Source: Ophioderma brevispina (taxonomy: Eukaryota; Echinodermata; Ophiuroidea; Amphilepidida; Ophiodermatidae). From it: a stretch of DNA of 64,000 nucleotides. Where the stretch lies: positions 1 through 64,000 of the forward strand of contig JAMKCH010078402.1 in the NCBI GenBank assembly GCA_023653785.1. Direction: 5' to 3'. Positions 35,901-50,900 of the stretch are shown piece after piece. The number at the start of each line of letters is the position of its first letter. Within the stretch, counting starts at the first letter, position 1. Both the position numbers and the translations under genes were made by a program. Below the pieces are notes generated by a model. It was not told where the DNA came from. It searched no databases and saw only the letters and a program-made list of their open reading frames with translations.

Positions 35901-38900
35901 CATAGGACCCAAGTCTCTTATTCTGGAAGAAAAATTGTTCTCTATTTCGGGCACAGATCCTGTAAGTTGATTAAAAATGTCAATTTAAAAAATAAAAGAT
36001 GGGAGAACCCATCTTTATTCTAAGTCATTTTGCCAGAACCCTCCATAAATGCTGCTGTCGAGGATCGCATACACCTCCTTTACAGCGAGTCTGTTACCTT
36101 CCCTGTATTGAAAATACTGGTGCCTATTTATACACCTGGAGAGGAGTAATTGGGGTAAAGCGCCATACTCAAGGGCATAACACATGGTCGCAGCGAGGGC
36201 TCAAACTCACAACCTTTTGAGTCTCCCATCAAAATATCACATAACATTGCATGGTGGTTGTATGTAAAAATCACCTCAATTCATTCCTGTGCAGCATTCT
36301 GTGAAAGCACGATCCTCTACTATGATAAATTCTGATGACCGTAATATTGGACTTCCAGTCCAAAAAAATCGCCTCCAAACTATCCAGTTAATTCTGCTCA
36401 GAATGAACGGAATGTAAATGCATGTTAATGTAATTTTGCTGTCAGCTTGTGCCATCATGTATTTCTGCATAAGGATGAGTAAGCACACTGTGTCTTGGGC
36501 TTTTCTAAGCCCATTTGCTCATCCTGAGTTACTTGCCTCTTTTTGTATAGTACACGTACCATTATTTTTTATTTTTGTTCTAGCAAGTAATTCAATAAAT
36601 ATTATTTATTATTATCAAGAACTACAGTATATACACGTACTTGTGGTGGTGGTGGTGGGGAGGGTTTCCAGTATATGGGAGTAAGCTTACCTTCACTGCA
36701 GAATGACTTGGCCATTCCTGAAAAGAAACTCCTATCATGAAGGATCTTCTCCAGATGACAGTAGTCACACTCCACTACAACAGAGTTGGACTGAAAAACA
36801 ATGTTACAAGTAGGATTTTAGTCTTATGGATTCATGTGTTTTTAACCACTTGACTGTAGCTAGTGATTTTTCGCATACAGTGGTGTGTGAAAGCTATTTT
36901 TGAGGTAATTCCATTTAAGTTCCTCTTCCAGTTCACATGGTCAAAAGTCACTTTTAGCTTCATGATCTGTTAAGGTTACATCCAGGGTCATAATGACCTT
37001 TTTTGCCCCTACTTCGGTAAGTAAACATTTAACCCTTTGAACCCGACGCGCCGCTTGACCGGCTCGCGGGTGTGTGTACCATATACCCGATGAGCTGGTC
37101 TACCGGCATAAGCTATGGTGTGTCAGAAACCCGATGCGCCGCTGGACTGGCTCACGTATTTCGAATACAAATTGTTTTGTTTATATCGGAAGCTACTAGG
37201 GTACTTGGATACCAAAGTTCAAGGGTCAAATGTTTTCCGTGTTTACATGACAAGCGAAATACTACGGTGATTTTGGTAAGCGGTGTTGTGTTTTGGGCCA
37301 TTTTTACAAGAAATACGCACGGAGGTATGTACCACAAGGGATGTATTGAACATGTTAGATTACAGTGACAGTAATGAGGAGGTTAGATACTATTGATTCA
37401 GGTAATTTGGAAGATTTTGAGACTGAAACTGATATTGAAGATGCATGGACAATGACATGTATCATTGTATGCAGTGATGATACGGGTCCTATACATAATG
37501 TAGGTGAACAAACATAGCGAGAGTGATAATGATGTGCCTGCTGCTGCTATCAGATGGGGCAGGGACAGGGGGCAAAGCTACTGTTCCAGGCCCAACTAGG
37601 GACAGGGGTACTGTTGCAGGTCCACCTAGCTGTTTTTGGGGTCAATTTTTAAATTTTCTGCAAAAGACATGTTTTAAGGGGGCCCGTCACGGGAAGTCTA
37701 GGGTAGGGGTACGCGCTGTGCATATTGGGTAGGGTTCAAAGGGTTAAGACAGTTTAAACTATTCCTTATTTCAATCCTTTGAGCTTTACCAATAATTTAC
37801 ACCATTGTTATCCAAATCAGAGCAACTTTAAAATTTGACACCATACAAATGAAATTGACTCTTTTATTGATTTTTGCTGTTTTTAGCCTGTAACTGTAAG
37901 CCTTTAGGCTGTAGATAGTACAAACTAGACCTTCTTGGAATCCCTGTTAAAGAAATAACAAGGTATACTTTTCAAAAAGACTGGATCAATTTAAAAATTT
38001 GACCCCTGTGTAATCATTGTCTAGTTCCCCTTCCTTAAGGCAGCACTAAACTTAAGAATCACATCAGGGATCAGTATGTCTACAGATTTAATCATTCAAG
38101 ATGTCTTACAAATGTCTGTTATCTCCTGAGCTAATATTAGCAGAAAATGGCCGACGCTAGCCTTTCGCACATGCTTTTCATGCAGTGCCTATGTTTATTC
38201 ATCTGTCACGCTCAGCATTCTAAAGGCTAGCATTTGATGTCTGCCAATGAAGCATGAACCAAACCAAAGCAGCCTGCAATCCTCACACCATATTCTTAGA
38301 GAATAAAAGATGAGATTTTTTGTTTTGGCCACCTTAGATGGTGTCATAATGGATGGGCATCCAATATTTTGAGTGGTGGATGCCGGCGCAGCCGGTATCC
38401 ACCACGATAAAATATTGGATGCCCATCCATTATGACACCATCTAAGATGGCCAAAACAAAAAATCTCATCTTTTATTCTCATTCTTATTTAGAATTGTGT
38501 AATTTTTGCTCTTTATCGACATAATTTATTTGTCAAAAATATTCTAACATCATTCTTTTTTATTCATTTAAATAATTGCACCCTCTTGAAAAGAAATGTT
38601 TCAACCCAAGGAACCAAAGTCATCACGCGGTGATCGTCACGCTGCGTAAACTGCTTTTGCGTACCAACACGAAATGCACGACGCAGCATAAACGCGCCGT
38701 TTGCGCGTGTCATATATTCGACTGCACCGCGTAATTGCTGCACGCACTATCCATCTATTACCCAGTAATGGATGGGCGGAGCTTTGACCTAATCCAATCA
38801 AATTTCTTGTTAACATGATAAACCACGCCCACTGAATAAGAATACCACATCTTGATCTTTCTTACCCTCTTAAATTCATCAAAGCAACCTTGCGTACAGA

Positions 38901-41900
38901 ACAGGGAGATGGTTCCTTTGTACTCCAGGGTCAGCGGTTTGTGTATGAAACCAGTACTGCAAAAGGCGCACTTCAACATCAACGTCTCCTGGGGCAAAGT
39001 CACAGGTGGCACGTTGAACTGGGCTTGGAATGCGATCACGCACGGGTAGCTGCAAAAGTTGCGGATGGTGTTGTCGCTCATGGTCAAGTGGTAGAGAGGG
39101 CGCTGATTTTTGTTGCAGTGGTCACATGGTGCTGATTGAGAGACGCTTTGTAGTCCTGATGCTGGCTGGGCTTTAGTTGGGGCCTTTGTTGCGGCAGCCC
39201 TGGTAACGTAAAACATAGCACAGATTTAGCTAGGACCTATTCACTTTTTTTTCTGATGATCAACTTTTTGAGAACAAGGAATTTACAAGCACAACAACTA
39301 TCAGTGATTTGCTAAATCAGAAAATAAAAAAACACATTTGTGCATATCTGTAAAAAGTATAGGATCTTAACATACCATGCACATAATAACACCAAAAGCA
39401 TTACCTAATGAAGAAAAAAAAAATGATTTTTTAGTCCGTACTATCCGTATGTCTGCTATTTTTTCTAATTCCACAGACGAATCCTTCATTTTAAGCTATT
39501 CCTGAAAATGTTAAATATTTTGACTCTTTCAGATGGATCACTGATAGTGTCTTTAACAAAAATGATGAATGTGTAATATGTTAGTAAGCAATCATTTCCC
39601 AATCCAAAACAATGGAGATACTTTCATAGGATCAAACCATGTGTATGATCATCTATAGCATTAGGGCAGTGTTGACTAATCCTTTCTAGGCATTAGGACA
39701 GAGATGAATAATCCCCTTCTAGGCATTAGGGCAGAGTTAACTAATCCCCTTTTAGGCATTAGGGCAGAGTTGACTTATCCCCAGGGGAGAGCGGCCAAGA
39801 AATACAACTTTCAGACGTCGGCATTGGTTTAACACATAAAAGCGAAATCTTGACGAAAAATTCTGAATTTTTTATATGTTGTCAAGGAATATTTTCTTAT
39901 TCCAAAACAGTTGGAGTGAAGAATCTACTCCACTGGAAGGGTTATTTTTTTTGTATGAATAACGAAGGAGGACGAGGTCGTATGTGGGTCATGGGAACAC
40001 CCATGACCGACCCACATCAAAGCATCCAAATTGGTTTGTGGTTTGCACTCAGTATTGCTGTAATTTCTTTTGACATTTTTGGTGAGTTGCTATAATGAAT
40101 GAGGCTTCGCCACCACCGCCTGCTTATCCCCTTCTAGGATCTCAGATCTGACGCTTCAGAAACATGACACAACATCCCGACCTGTTGCTTCACCATTCAT
40201 TCATCACCATCTCCTTACCTCGTAATTGTAGGCGTCGCTGGTTTGGCTCTGGCCTTCTGAAGACATTGCATGGTGCAGAACAGACGTATGTCTCCGGATG
40301 GTCCGGTCTCCTCTATCATGTTGTGATTGGTACTGGGCAACTTGCAGTTGAAACAGGGCACCTGTCGACGGTGTTTTGCCTTGATAACGACAAACAATAA
40401 CAATAATAAATATCATTGCAAACAAGCACATCACAAACATTTTTTACATAGCGTAAAAAATGAATGTGATTAGTCAGTCGGTCAGAAATTTAAAAAGAAA
40501 TCCACAGCCAAACTTTTGGTGACCCATTTTGCAGAATTTCCCCCCCCCCAAAAAAAACAAATTGGAAGTGACCCCATATGTGAGACTGTTAAGATCCCCC
40601 CTTTTCAGCATCGTTGTCACCCAAAGACCCCATATTTTTTTTAAATTTCACCGAAAGACCCCAAATCTTGTGTCAGAAAGAATTTTGTATTGTGCCACCA
40701 CCCAATGAATTCGGCACCCTCAATGGAATAAACTGCACATTGAAGGATGTGGTGGCAGAATACTAAATTCATCCCCAAGTGTCCCCCAAAGACCCCTATT
40801 GTGGGGGAAAATTTTCAGCCAAAGGCCTATTTGGTAGAAAATTTTCTCACTCAGAGACGCCATTTTTTTGAAAATTTGTCAAATTTGTCACTTGGAAAAA
40901 CCCTATTTTGTGGCCATCTCTCACCCAAAGACCCCTATTTTTTCAGTCCTCTTTTCACCGAAAGCCCCTGGGTTTGGAGGCGCGAGCTTTACACCCATAT
41001 CCATTTCATATGTGAGTGCCCACCCAGGGCTCGAACCTACACTTAAGGTCCGTTCATACTTCAACTGCAATGCAAGTGCAAGTGCGGTTGCAGTGCCGAT
41101 ATATCGATCTTTCTACTGCAACTTGATGCCACCCACTGCCATGCAAGTTAAAACGAATTTAACTTTGTTGCAGTACTGCATTGCAGCATCTTGGGCAGAG
41201 AATGCAATTCGGGGAACACAACTCACTGCACTGCAGTGCAGTGGAAGTGGATCTGGATCATTTATACTCCAACAAAGCAGGTTCCTGCATCATGCTAGAG
41301 TTAAGTGTGAACGGACCTTTAGAGACCTCTATTGCTGAAGTAAAATTTAGTGTGTTGTTTAGACCTTGATGTAGACCTCTATGGGGTTCATGATCCCAAC
41401 CAGGGTTCGTATTCAGCACGGATGCCGCATTCCTATCGTCACATCCTATCTGATGATTGACTCTCCTGTTACAATTACCTTGTATTCTCCCAGGCAACGT
41501 TGGCTGCAAAAGCGCCTCATCTTGCCATCGATAAGGACATTGGGGACCAGGTTCTCGTTGTAGCAGATGACGCCACATTGCTCACAGAAGTTGAGAGCTA
41601 GGGAGTGCTTGGTGCGGAATTTACTGAAGCATTCGTTACTGCAGAGACGGTGGATGATATTCTGGAAGTTGATCTCATGCTTCACCTGTGGATGGGATTG
41701 CAAAAGTGAATTATCAGTTATGCTGGACTAAGCACAAGTGTTACAGATGTTCATAATATGCAGCGCCATCTTTTGGCCATTTTCAATTAATACTTCACCA
41801 CATTAATGACTGACAGTTACAGCAGCCAATAGCAGTTTACCATGTGAAATGTTAAAAATTTAGACGAACCACTCAACTGATTGCAATAAGTAAGATGTCG

Positions 41901-44900
41901 TTGCAATCCTAAAGGAACACACATCTTAAGAATTTGAAAATATTATATAGGTATAATTTGAAAAAACAAAGAAAGAGTTTTTTTTTCATGCAAATTTACG
42001 AACAACAACTTTGAAGTAGCACCATGTCACCAATTTTAACTTCCTGGCCACAATACAATACTTCTTTAGTAGTTCAAAGGTTGTTCTAACCGAACCTATC
42101 ATAAAACAATTTCTACAATTGACATGCAGAAAATACAAATGAGTCACCTGCAGAAATATTGAAATGTTAAGGTGAACCAGGTGCATGCATTGTGTTCTTT
42201 ACATGCTTGGATGATCTGGAGGGTGAACAAAAGTCCATTCAATATCATTTGCTTCCCTGAAAGGACCCTATAATGTGATTTTTTAAAAATTGGTGACACT
42301 TCCATTCTTAGCCATACTGAGAGGTGTGTTTTATCTTGAAAATCAATAAACTTTGATGTGGTGAGGATTGAGGCCAACATTTTTGCAATGCCTCATGTGA
42401 AGATCGATTGTTCATTCAAAGATTTAATCTGTTCTTTGATGGAACAGTAACACTAATGTTGTACATATGAACCATGTTAAGGCCTGTGGTAACGTGTGGT
42501 CCAAAACCCCGCCCCAAACCCCCAAGGTTTGGGTCGAGTTATTATTACGATTTAGTGACAATATGTTCTACATGGTAAGACATATAGTCAATCTTAATCA
42601 AGAAAATCTTGTACACATATTCGGAGACACCGGATAATCGTTCAAACCATTTCATTCTACTGAATTAACTCAAAAAGGGATCGTGAATTTAAATTTATTT
42701 TTAATTAACTATGCTAAAGTTTGATAGCTTTATCTGCACTTACAGAACATTGCACTTAATAATTTATGTACTAATTAACTCCAATTCATACAAATTTAAG
42801 GATTATTTTAAAATTTTTAAAAATTTGTAACCTTACACATCCCCTCCAAATGAAACCATACCCGCCCACAAGATGGCATGAAGTGAAATAAACCAAATCA
42901 GAAAAATATCAGGAACATCACTGTACCTCTTTCTGTTGTAAGAAAACAGCTATCAATTTGAATTAAAAAAAGCGCCTTCCGCGGGATAAAAAATATGCGG
43001 ACGCACTGATGCAGAATGGTTGATGTTCGTGATGAACCACTATGTAACATGTTTGAATTCCTTTAAACAACGTAAATCCTTATGAAATTATGATATGGTA
43101 TATAGAGAACATAATTATTCTCACTTATAACACTAAAATGTTCCCAGTTCGTCAGAAATCTTTCCTAGTAATTATTTTACAAAATCGAAGGGCAAAACAT
43201 AGTTTTGGTTTGTTTGTTGCTTGGCAGTTTGCACCTGGTGTCATTGCGCGTACTCCGATTTCTAAAACGTGACAAAATCGCGTGACTCAGTACCGCATGA
43301 GACGTCACTTCAGTGCACACTGCCCCGCGAATGACGCGCTAATTTGCATATCAACTGGGGTTGTGATAACCAAATGAGTAACAATGGTACCTTCCTGTGC
43401 AAGGAGATAGGGTGAGTGTTGTGAAATTATATACAGAAAATACCAATTAAACTTTCAACATACTTTTCTGCTGACCTGCACTTTCAATCAAATGAAACTT
43501 ACAAAAAAACCAACGCCAATCACGAAGTGCCACACAAGTTGAATTATCTAAACCATAATACAGTTGTGTCAACATTATGGGCTTTTTTGTACAACGTTTT
43601 ACATTATTCTGCAGGGAAAACATTACAAGGCAATGCAGATTGCCTCAAAAGTATACTGTGTGTAAAATGAAGTTGTTTTTTCTGATTAAAATGAAATTTG
43701 AATAAACTTTTAATATTTGATTCTCATGAAATTAATCTTTTAGTGCCCATTAACAAGTTTTGTGAGTTTTTGCAATTTTACATCAGCCAATGGTTATGAA
43801 AGCCTCAACTTGATGAATAAAAAATTCAATTTTTTAAGTGATATACATGATTTCAGGGATTGTCAATATTTAGGCTGAGGGTGGGGGAATTCACAAGTCT
43901 TTGGACATACATGAAAAAAAACCCAATGTTTTCCCCTCAAGTACAAACTGAATATAGAAGGCCTGTCTTGATTGGCTACCCAGATAGACTATGGGGCGTG
44001 GACCAAATAACCAATTGTATAACAAATTCTGTTGTCCCCATCGAGGGGCTAAGGGAAAACCAAGTGTAAATTCATAATAAATTATTACAATCACATAACT
44101 GTCTGTTCCCGCACATAGAACTGGCACATTTTCTTAAAAATAAATAAAATGTCACCTCAATTTCTTTTTCCCAATATCAGAGACCAATGGATATGTATAG
44201 ACTTCAGCAAACCATGAGCTAAAGATATTACAATGGGCCCGGTATGTGGGGCCATTGTTATAGCCGGGTGTTACCACCTCCACGATTCGGGTCGAGTGAC
44301 AAATACCCGTCCTCTCTCACAATAACTAACCAGTGTACATTATAATATAGGTCATTGACACTAAATTTTCTTCAGAAAACGCGGTAAATTGAATAGAAAT
44401 GAAGTTAAGCAATAAGTTACGGATTTTGGTTCTGCACAAAGTTGTTAGGTCAAAGCTTGCCCAGCAACATTTTCTCATGATGTTTGTTCATGTTTCTTCC
44501 TTTTCTAATAAATGATGAAAAACATGGACAAAGTTAATTGAACACGCACTATAGAAGCTCAATATTTATATATTTGTGAATGAGGATAAGTATTTTGTCC
44601 TGAAAAAGTACTCAGTCTAAATTGGAGAGCAGTAACAGCTGAAATCTATTCAGCTGCGCGACAATATAACAATGGTCCTGCACTCCCAGATGAAAGGGAA
44701 TCTGAAGTGATTTTCTACACCGCATACCGGGCCGGTGATTGAATATCTTTAACTTCATTGTTTTCTGAAGTCTATGTGTATCCATTGGTCACTGATATTG
44801 GGGAAATGAAATTGAAGTGACATTTTATTCTTTTTCAAGAAAATGTGCCAGTTTTATTTGTGGGAACAGACGGTTATATGATTTTAATAATTTATTATGA

Positions 44901-47900
44901 ATTTACACTTGGTTTTCCCCTAGCCCCTGATGGAGACAACAAAACAACAGCATAGAAGGACATGCCCCATAGTCTAAGAGGTTATATCATGTTATATCCT
45001 GTTGAGAGCCAATTAGAGGAACTGTAAGAAAATGGTAGCCCTTAGAGGGTTAAATTCCCCAATTTTATATCTTGCGTAATTATTAATTAGACCCTTAGCT
45101 TGGGTAGAGGACTGGGTATCATTCTCACCTTTTATTCTTTTTTCTGAAGTAGGGAGTGAGCTGTATTATAATGAGCTATCCAGATGGACGGCACATATAA
45201 AGTTACAGTCAATTGCAGGTTATGTGTCAGACCATATTATTATGAAAGGCATAGATAGAATTATGGTATAATTAACATCCACAATTACCATATTTTGATA
45301 TTATGAAATTTCGGCCCAAATCTGTCTTCCTGTTTTTTTTACAGCTGGAATTGTGGGTATGTAAACCCTATGGAATGCACATGCCCATGCTTATTTGGTA
45401 AAGATACTATGATATTTGGTAATCGAACTTAATTACCATACTTTTGAGCACCACCATCGATAGATGGTATATGGGTCATTATTGCATTGAGGGGTCTTGT
45501 TGTGTGACCAGTTTTTAATATCTCGAGGGTTGACAATCAGACGGACGTAACTCAGCACTAAAGAAATATTAAAGAATTTCTTTAATTCTGCTGTTCAAAA
45601 TTCAAAATTGTTCTTTGTTTACTAAAGTTTATATAATGTTTGCTTACAGTACCATATATGAGCTTTAAGATATGTTTACATTTTGAGTAATGAATAGATT
45701 TGCTTAGTAGAAAATATTAAACATCACATTTCTCAAAAGCAGTATTACAGCAGAATTAAAGAAATTCTTTAATATTTCTTTCAGTGCTGAGTTACGTCCT
45801 TCTGTTTGTCAACCCTCGACTCACATCTACAGGCAATATTAGAAAGCAAACTAGTTAATACCTTGAAAATAGAACCAGAATTATTATTTAAAGACTTAAA
45901 ACAGTGTTACAACCTGATACACTGGATTTATTGCCCAAAGTATCATGAAAGATTTGGTGTCCGAGTTCTGTAAGGCAGTTTGTTTTGCCCGGTTTGCAAT
46001 ATCTAAATATACTAGGATTAATTTAACTAGGTCAAATTGCATTGCTATCATGGTTATAATTATAAAATGAAATGCAGGTAATTCACATTAATAATAAAGA
46101 ATGTCCGACATAACTTGGACACCAAAAATATCACACAGAATTGAAAATGCTCTGTAATATAAATATAATGTATTCAATTTAATTATTTTTGTTGACCAGT
46201 TTCTTTGGCACTTACCAAATGTTATAATAACATTATTAATATCATTTTGCCTTAAAATACGTCCGACATTGGATAAGTAGGTTTTTACTTACTATAACCA
46301 AATCATCACTTCCAATATCAGAATAAAACTGTCAAGATGTCGCTTGAGATTATTTTGATTGATCTTACTTTACAATTAACCATTACACAGAGCGAATTTT
46401 TTCAGCTATCGTGTTTAAAACAACCAATTAGACCACGAATTACAATAGTACAATAATGACCCATATGAATCGTCATATTTGGGCACCTTGTTTTTATAAA
46501 TCTTAACTTTACTCCCGTGCACATTTGTTTTTGTTGATTTATGATGTGAAAACAGCTACTTGTTATTCTCACATTCATGTTTTGTTTGATTTTGGTGGTG
46601 AAAACAACTACTGTATTATTTAAAGATTTCATATTCTGGCTCAAATTTCTAACCTTTAAGGCAATTGCCCGAGTCACTGCTAATTTTTAAAACTGCCATG
46701 TCTTCAAAATTATTGCAGAAACTCTCAATCATAAGCAATCGCTTACACAAATATGCAATATACATCACCTGGATGAGCACACGATCGTTACCCGGGATCA
46801 ATGTAGAGATCGTATTATCCAGCATCCGTCGTGTCCTGTACAAAAACAGCAATTGAAAAATATGCGCCCTCAAGATTTTCAAAATTGATATTTTTGCATG
46901 GTTGTAAAAGCGTTTATACACATTAGCCCTCACATTGAAATTGATTAAGACCAAATCAGCGTCCTTATGGGGTAAACGAACGATTTTTATAATTAATGTC
47001 GCCGGCGACTAATTCAGCAGATGACAGAACTGACGTTTAACACAAGAAAAACGCACGCTGCATGCAGTGTTTCCCACCAGAATGCAACCCATGTTTGGAT
47101 GATCTTGACCTTTGTGGTTTAAATCAATGAGTGCGAGTCTCTGTTATTCTTGTAACATACAATTGTTGATTAAAGTATGGAAACTTTAAAGTTTTGCGGG
47201 CATACAAATTATTACCTGGATGTCTTTTCCTCTTAATCTGTTTTTGGGGTATGCTATTTTATGTGTAAAAATGTATCTCTTTTCTTCCAATGGCTTGGAA
47301 ATGAAGAATTTCATATTTTGATGAAAATGTGCCAGTGCTGCTTTAAACGGTTTAGGCTGAAACAAAAATGTTTAGCTACTTTGATGATCTTGGTGAGATC
47401 AAAGTTGAAACAAGTGATTAATTTTTTGGATTCACTTGTGTCTGCATTTTGACCAGAGCTCAGGTGTAATGAGTCATCCCACAATGCACCAGTTTGGGGA
47501 AATTTCACCTTATAAAGTAATGCAAGCCCACAAAAATCCTATCTTAAACGCAAAAAAAAAAAAAAAAAATCCCCAACTTCACACTTATTTAACCCCTAAC
47601 GGGGCTAGTACTTAGGAAATGTTATCCTGCTAAGAAGTGTTTTGTGGTCATTAATCTCCGTATAGTACTGACATGTGTTTAGTTCAGTATAGTAGAGGCA
47701 AATTACAGTGCAATCACTTGTGCTGTCATCAGGTAGATTTGCAATGCAGTATGGAAATAAGTCAGGATACAAAAACGTTTCATATAACATTGATCGGCAG
47801 ATTTTTCAAAACGGCATAACAGGTTCAGGTGCTCAAAAGTACGGTTCTTCCATAGATTGGTTTTCGCATAATTATGCAGAAAAAATCGTACGATAGACAA

Positions 47901-50900
47901 TGGAACACTGGGGAAATGCAACACGGACAGGCATATAACCGACTCACATATTTTTTGTGCATGTGCTTGTGCAGCAATGGTGATGAGGCCTTCTGACTGG
48001 ATGCGCAACAACAAAGAGACGCACGAGGTGTGAATGTATTGTCACTGTTCCAACGCCCCTTAGTGGGGACTAAACCGGAACAGCTCTGGTACCTAATGTG
48101 AGCAGGTAACAGACCCGGGAGGCTCCCCTAATATTTTCCGATAAGGTCTGCAACTTTTTACGGCTCAGGATGATCCACTGACAAAAGGGGACCAACAGAT
48201 TTACATTGACTCTCCGAACCCATGAGGCGCCGGGCACCCATTGCATACTCCTGCACATTTTACGCAAGGGGTGGGAGCGAGGAGAAATCCATATTCACAT
48301 ACATCACATGCTGCGTGATTATGCAATTTTTACAACCTTATAGGCAATATTTGAGTAATGAAACCCGACTCTTGCGGGGGCTCGACCCAGGACCGCTTGG
48401 TCGATCTTATACCCTGCCGAACGGTTCAGTGCCTTAGACCCTCGGCCACCTCGCCCTCACGAATGAAATCGGGATGTGTCTATTCATATCACAGGCATTG
48501 ACTCTTGGTTTATATTAGAATCCTGTGATTAATATTATAAATAAGACGCCAGCGCAGTTTGTAAGAATCGTAAATGGCTGCTGAAATACATGTAAAACAC
48601 TTACTTTTGATCATATTTCTAAAACTGAGTTTAGCAAACGACCCTTAAAGGGACATACATGGCAGGGAAAAAAAATGGAATAATGAAAAGGACCCGTACT
48701 GAAATCCACCTTTCCATTGAGTTTGAAAACAATTTGGATGTTACATTCTGTAAAAAAAACAGTAAAAGCAGGAAGAGTTCCGGGGTGGGGGGGGGGGCGG
48801 TGGGGGTGGGAAGGGGGGAGGAGAGGTGGAAGTTGTGGAATTATGTCCCTTGAATTGGCTCATAAGCTTCACCTTTGCATTCTTGCTGCAAACAGCACAT
48901 GGGTGCATATTGCCCTTGTTGAGTTGCTCTTAGACAGCACATGGCGTTTCAATTCATGACGCATCACGAACCATGGTTGCAGGGAATTCTGAACTTGTTC
49001 TGTTTACCACAGGTGCTACTATCATCTCAGTGGCCTGTGAACAAAAAAAAAAAAAAAAACGGGGAAAAAAAAAGAAAATAAACATTGCCTTTGAAATTAG
49101 AAGCTTTTTATTTCAAGTAAGTTGAGATTTAGAGAATAAAGGTATGCTTTAGGGAACCGGTACTCTCTTTATGACAAATTGAAACCAAGGTGATACCATT
49201 ATGTTAAGTGGAAGAACGAGGCCGGAGGCCGAGTTCTTCAATGCAAAAATCATCGTTGCAATTCTTAAAAGCTTATCATTTAAGGTAATCCTTAACCTAC
49301 TTTCACGCTACTTTACACTAAATACAACAAGAAAGGACGGCCACCACCAATGGAAACAATCGAACAACCCAATGAACGCAATGCTCATCAGCATCCTGTC
49401 GGTTGTCTAGTACAAAAACAGCATATTTGAAAAATAGTTGCGCCCTTCAGAGTTTTAAAATTGATATTTTTGATGGTGTAAAGCTTTTATACACATTAGC
49501 CTTCAATTGACAATGATTCAGACCAAATCAGCGTCCTTATGGGTAAACAGAACGATTTTAAAGTAATGCGCCGGCGACACTTAATTCAGCAAGATGACCA
49601 GAAATGAAGTTTAATCCCCTTTTTTCTCCCTCCCCCCCCCCCGCTCTTGTTCCCCCCCCCCCATTAATACAGAAAAACGCACGCTGGATGCATGTTTCCC
49701 ACAGGGCAGGCACCATGTTTGACTGGTCTTTGGACCTTTTGTGGTTTAAAATCAATGAGTGCGAGTCTATGATATTCTTGTAACATACACATTTGTTGAT
49801 AAAGTTATGGAAAAACTTTAAGTTTGCATACAAATTAATGGATGTCTTTATCTCTCCTCTTTAATCGTTTGTGGGGTATGATATGGTATTTTATGTGAAA
49901 ATGTATCTCTATTCTCCAATGGCCTGAGAAAATGAAGGAAATTCTATTTTGTTGAAAAATGTGCCAGTGCTGCTTTAAACAGGTTTTAGGCTGACAACAA
50001 CTGTTTAGCCATTTTGAGATCTGGGGAGAGCAAGTTGAAACAAGTGATTAATTTTTTTGTTTAACCTGTGTCTGCATTTTGACCAGAGCTCAGGTGTACT
50101 GAGTTCATCCACAATGCCCCAGTTTTGGGGAAATTCACCTTCGTAAAGTCATGGCAATCCACAAAAAATCCATCTTAACGCAAAAAAAAAATTCCCCAAC
50201 TTTCACACTTATTTAACCTCAAAGTGCTAGTACTTAGAAATGTTATCATGCTAATGAAGTGTTTTGTCGGTCCTTAATCTCCTTATAGTACTGACATGTG
50301 TTTAGTTCAGTATAGTAGAGGCAAATTACAGTGCAATCACTTGTGATGTCATCAGCGTATTATTTGCAATTGCATTCTGGAAGGAAATAAGTCAAGTCCC
50401 AAAACACGTTCATTTATAACCTGATAGGCGATTTTTCGGAAACGGCATAACCAGGTTCAAGGTGCTCAAAAGTATGGTTTTTCCATCGATGGTTTTCGCA
50501 TAGTATGCAGAAAAATCGTCCGATCAGCCAATGGAACACTGGGGAAATGCAAACACTGACATCATATAACGCGACTCACAGTATTTTTTTGTGCATGTGC
50601 TTCCGGGTGGGGGTTGGGTTCTTCGGGTTTTGGTTCGGGTACCCATGCTAGTTCCAAAAAAATGAGGACTAGCATGCAAATGCGGGACTACGCTAGGGGT
50701 ATCAAAATTCACAATAACTCAGGTCTAGTCCCGCATTAGGGGTATCAAATTCAGTTGTGATTGGACTGGTTCAATGATACAAATAGTGAACACTTAACCT
50801 AAACATATTCAAAAATAAATACCAAATGTGTAATTGTATTGCAGTAGCACCAATTGTGTCATTTTATTGTATATTAGATATTTAAAGGTATATTTTTCTT

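Larger units (their letters stand above)
46821..49390 (+). repeat. Composite repeat, tandem copy 1
   Basis: It aligns along its whole length with 49391-52640 (without 50603-51122). It begins near CTGTACAAAAACAGCA and contains in order: a family C TTAA MITE lacking its left end (to about 47346), a relative of the CTCAGA-GGTGT MITE (about 47450-47730), a tRNA-like SINE (48378-48456), a TTAA MITE (48645-48853), and a right end starting GAGAATAAAGGTATG. The right end is cut about 230 bases short compared with copy 2. No gene within; the Lys-rich and Gly-rich open frames are incidental. Confidence 0.85.

Noticed and set aside
38758..38865. Extension of the 38.9 kb open frame beyond Phe-Lys-Arg
   Set aside because: A consensus donor (GTAAGA) in phase with the next exon ends the exon at 38866, and the extra residues do not resemble the family.
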